A stretch of DNA of 64,000 nt from Flavobacterium sp. Its GTDB lineage: Bacteria; Bacteroidota; Bacteroidia; Flavobacteriales; Flavobacteriaceae. Below the pieces are notes generated by a model that was given only the letters and a program-made list of their open reading frames with translations, had not been told where the DNA came from and did no database searches. The stretch is from NCBI RefSeq assembly GCF_004295795.1, contig NZ_SEBR01000004.1:372001-436000 (forward strand), given 5' to 3'. Positions within the stretch are counted from its first letter, which is position 1. Every line of letters starts with the position of its first letter. The position numbers were made by a program, and so were the translations under genes. Below, in pieces: positions 63,310-64,000 of the stretch.

Positions 63310-63588
63310 ATGGAGAGATTTATACGTGAGCAGAAGATCGTGAGGGAAAGTATGAGTCTTAAGCTAAAACAAATCCGGGCGGAACACGGCAAGAAATTAG
63401 CCGATTTTGAATTGGAATATTTCGAGTTGGCCACCTATTACACTTACTCTTTTTCGGTAGGCGACTGTCTGGGATGCGAGTGGTATTTTTCGTCGGTGGC
63501 CAAACATTACCAGCGTTTGTTGCCGGCAGAAGTCGCAAATGAAATACAACGGGCACTTGCCCAAAGCGTAATCGAAGCCAGATATTGA
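63310..63588 (+). CDS. Hypothetical protein
   Basis: A 92-residue protein (MERFIREQKIVRESMSLK, then KKLADFELEYFELATYYTYSF, DCLGCEWYFSSVAKHYQR, VANEIQRALAQSV). Mostly helical, with one CLGC pair that could bind metal or form a disulfide. No family recognised. Starts at 63310 or 63352 are possible; a TTG at 63280 is less likely. Confidence 0.6.
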   Translation: MERFIREQKIVRESMSLKLKQIRAEHGKKLADFELEYFELATYYTYSFSVGDCLGCEWYFSSVAKHYQRLLPAEVANEIQRALAQSVIEARY

Positions 63589-63592
63589 GCTG

Positions 63593-63928
63593 TCAAAAAT
63601 GGAATTCATATTCGGGATGCAAACGCAAATCATTGAGGATCTGTAGCGCTTCCTTTGAATCTTTCGCGGGCACGAACCAAATGCTGTAGATGATCTGATC
63701 TGACGTAAAAGCCATCGGGCTGAGCGATTTTGTCAAAAAAGACGATTTGGTGAAATGATAGGTTTTGGGCAGCGTCACATAACTTTGGAGCACCAACAGA
63801 TTCTGTCCCGTGAAATTACTGAAAGTCCTGTGCAAGGCCTCGTGTGATTCGTAAGAGTTTTTGCTTCCGTGAAGAATATTTTCGAAAGCCGTTTGGATCC
63901 CGTCGAGTTCAAGGTTCGTGTTTGTCAA
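63593..63928 (-). CDS. Hypothetical protein
   Basis: A 111-residue protein (MTNTNLELDGIQTAFENIL; TFSNFTGQNLLVLQSYVTL; SDQIIYSIWFVPAKDSKEAL). It has no signal peptide and no clear domain. It converges on the gene at 63310 with a 4-bp gap. The last 72 bases of the window beyond it show nothing definite. Confidence 0.6.
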   Translation of the reverse strand: MTNTNLELDGIQTAFENILHGSKNSYESHEALHRTFSNFTGQNLLVLQSYVTLPKTYHFTKSSFLTKSLSPMAFTSDQIIYSIWFVPAKDSKEALQILNDLRLHPEYEFHF

Positions 63929-64000
63929 TATGTTTTATTTGAATAATCGAAGTTACGCCCTTTTTGAACGCGGACGCCTTTTTGGGCATGTAAGTACAAC

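Overview
The window reads as chromosome from a Flavobacterium-like member of the Bacteroidota. The signs are type IX secretion (T9SS) C-terminal sorting domains on three large secreted proteins, -7 promoter elements of the TAnnTTTG type with little Shine-Dalgarno sequence, a TonB-dependent receptor, and a compact tpx-dgkA-ftsK-lolA-lptF/G-ribB housekeeping cluster. No tRNA, rRNA, CRISPR array, prophage or insertion sequence was seen.

Layout. 0-10 kb: an Lrp/AsnC regulator (cut by the window edge) divergent from a Cys/Met-metabolism PLP enzyme, a T9SS leucine-rich-repeat protein, an SDR oxidoreductase beside a Crp/Fnr-type regulator, an amino-acid permease, and ahpC with a thioredoxin and a small partner. 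10.3-17.5 kb: the housekeeping operon above, ending in a RibB whose GTP-cyclohydrolase-II half has lost its zinc and catalytic motifs. 17.5-28 kb: a GH125 mannosidase and two giant secreted proteins that share a module of about 290 residues. 28-30.2 kb: two small genes and a 930-bp repeat-rich spacer.

30.2-44.6 kb is a molybdenum-cofactor island. On the + strand: an exported isoquinoline-1-oxidoreductase-type molybdo-hydroxylase (2Fe-2S subunit, diheme cytochrome c, Tat-type catalytic subunit) and a cysteine desulfurase. Converging on it is an 11-gene minus-strand operon: xdhC, moaA, mocA, moeA, a TonB-dependent receptor, a TauE-type permease, a small SUOX-fold protein, moaD, moeB-rhodanese, moaE and a moaC-moaB fusion, most of them start-stop overlapped. 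The first promoter of each arm carries the same paired GTTTGA operator with 21-bp spacing, so enzyme and cofactor supply are probably co-regulated. A second, cytoplasmic PaoABC-like aldehyde oxidase lies at 56.9-60.6 kb without its own XdhC/PaoD chaperone.

44.9-56.7 kb: small redox and stress genes (flavin monooxygenase, isochorismatase-type hydrolase, NTF2-like proteins, OsmC-ferredoxin fusion, GNAT, YceI proteins), a second Crp/Fnr-type regulator, a membrane-anchored winged-helix regulator and a response regulator. Three of these promoters share an FNR-like palindrome followed by TTTA(C/T)CA at identical spacing, and the SDR promoter at 5 kb shares the second half at the same distance from its -7 box. 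This predicted regulon and the shared molybdenum-island operator are the main discoveries. 60.6-64 kb: an SDR/DUF2867 protein, a small membrane protein and hypotheticals.
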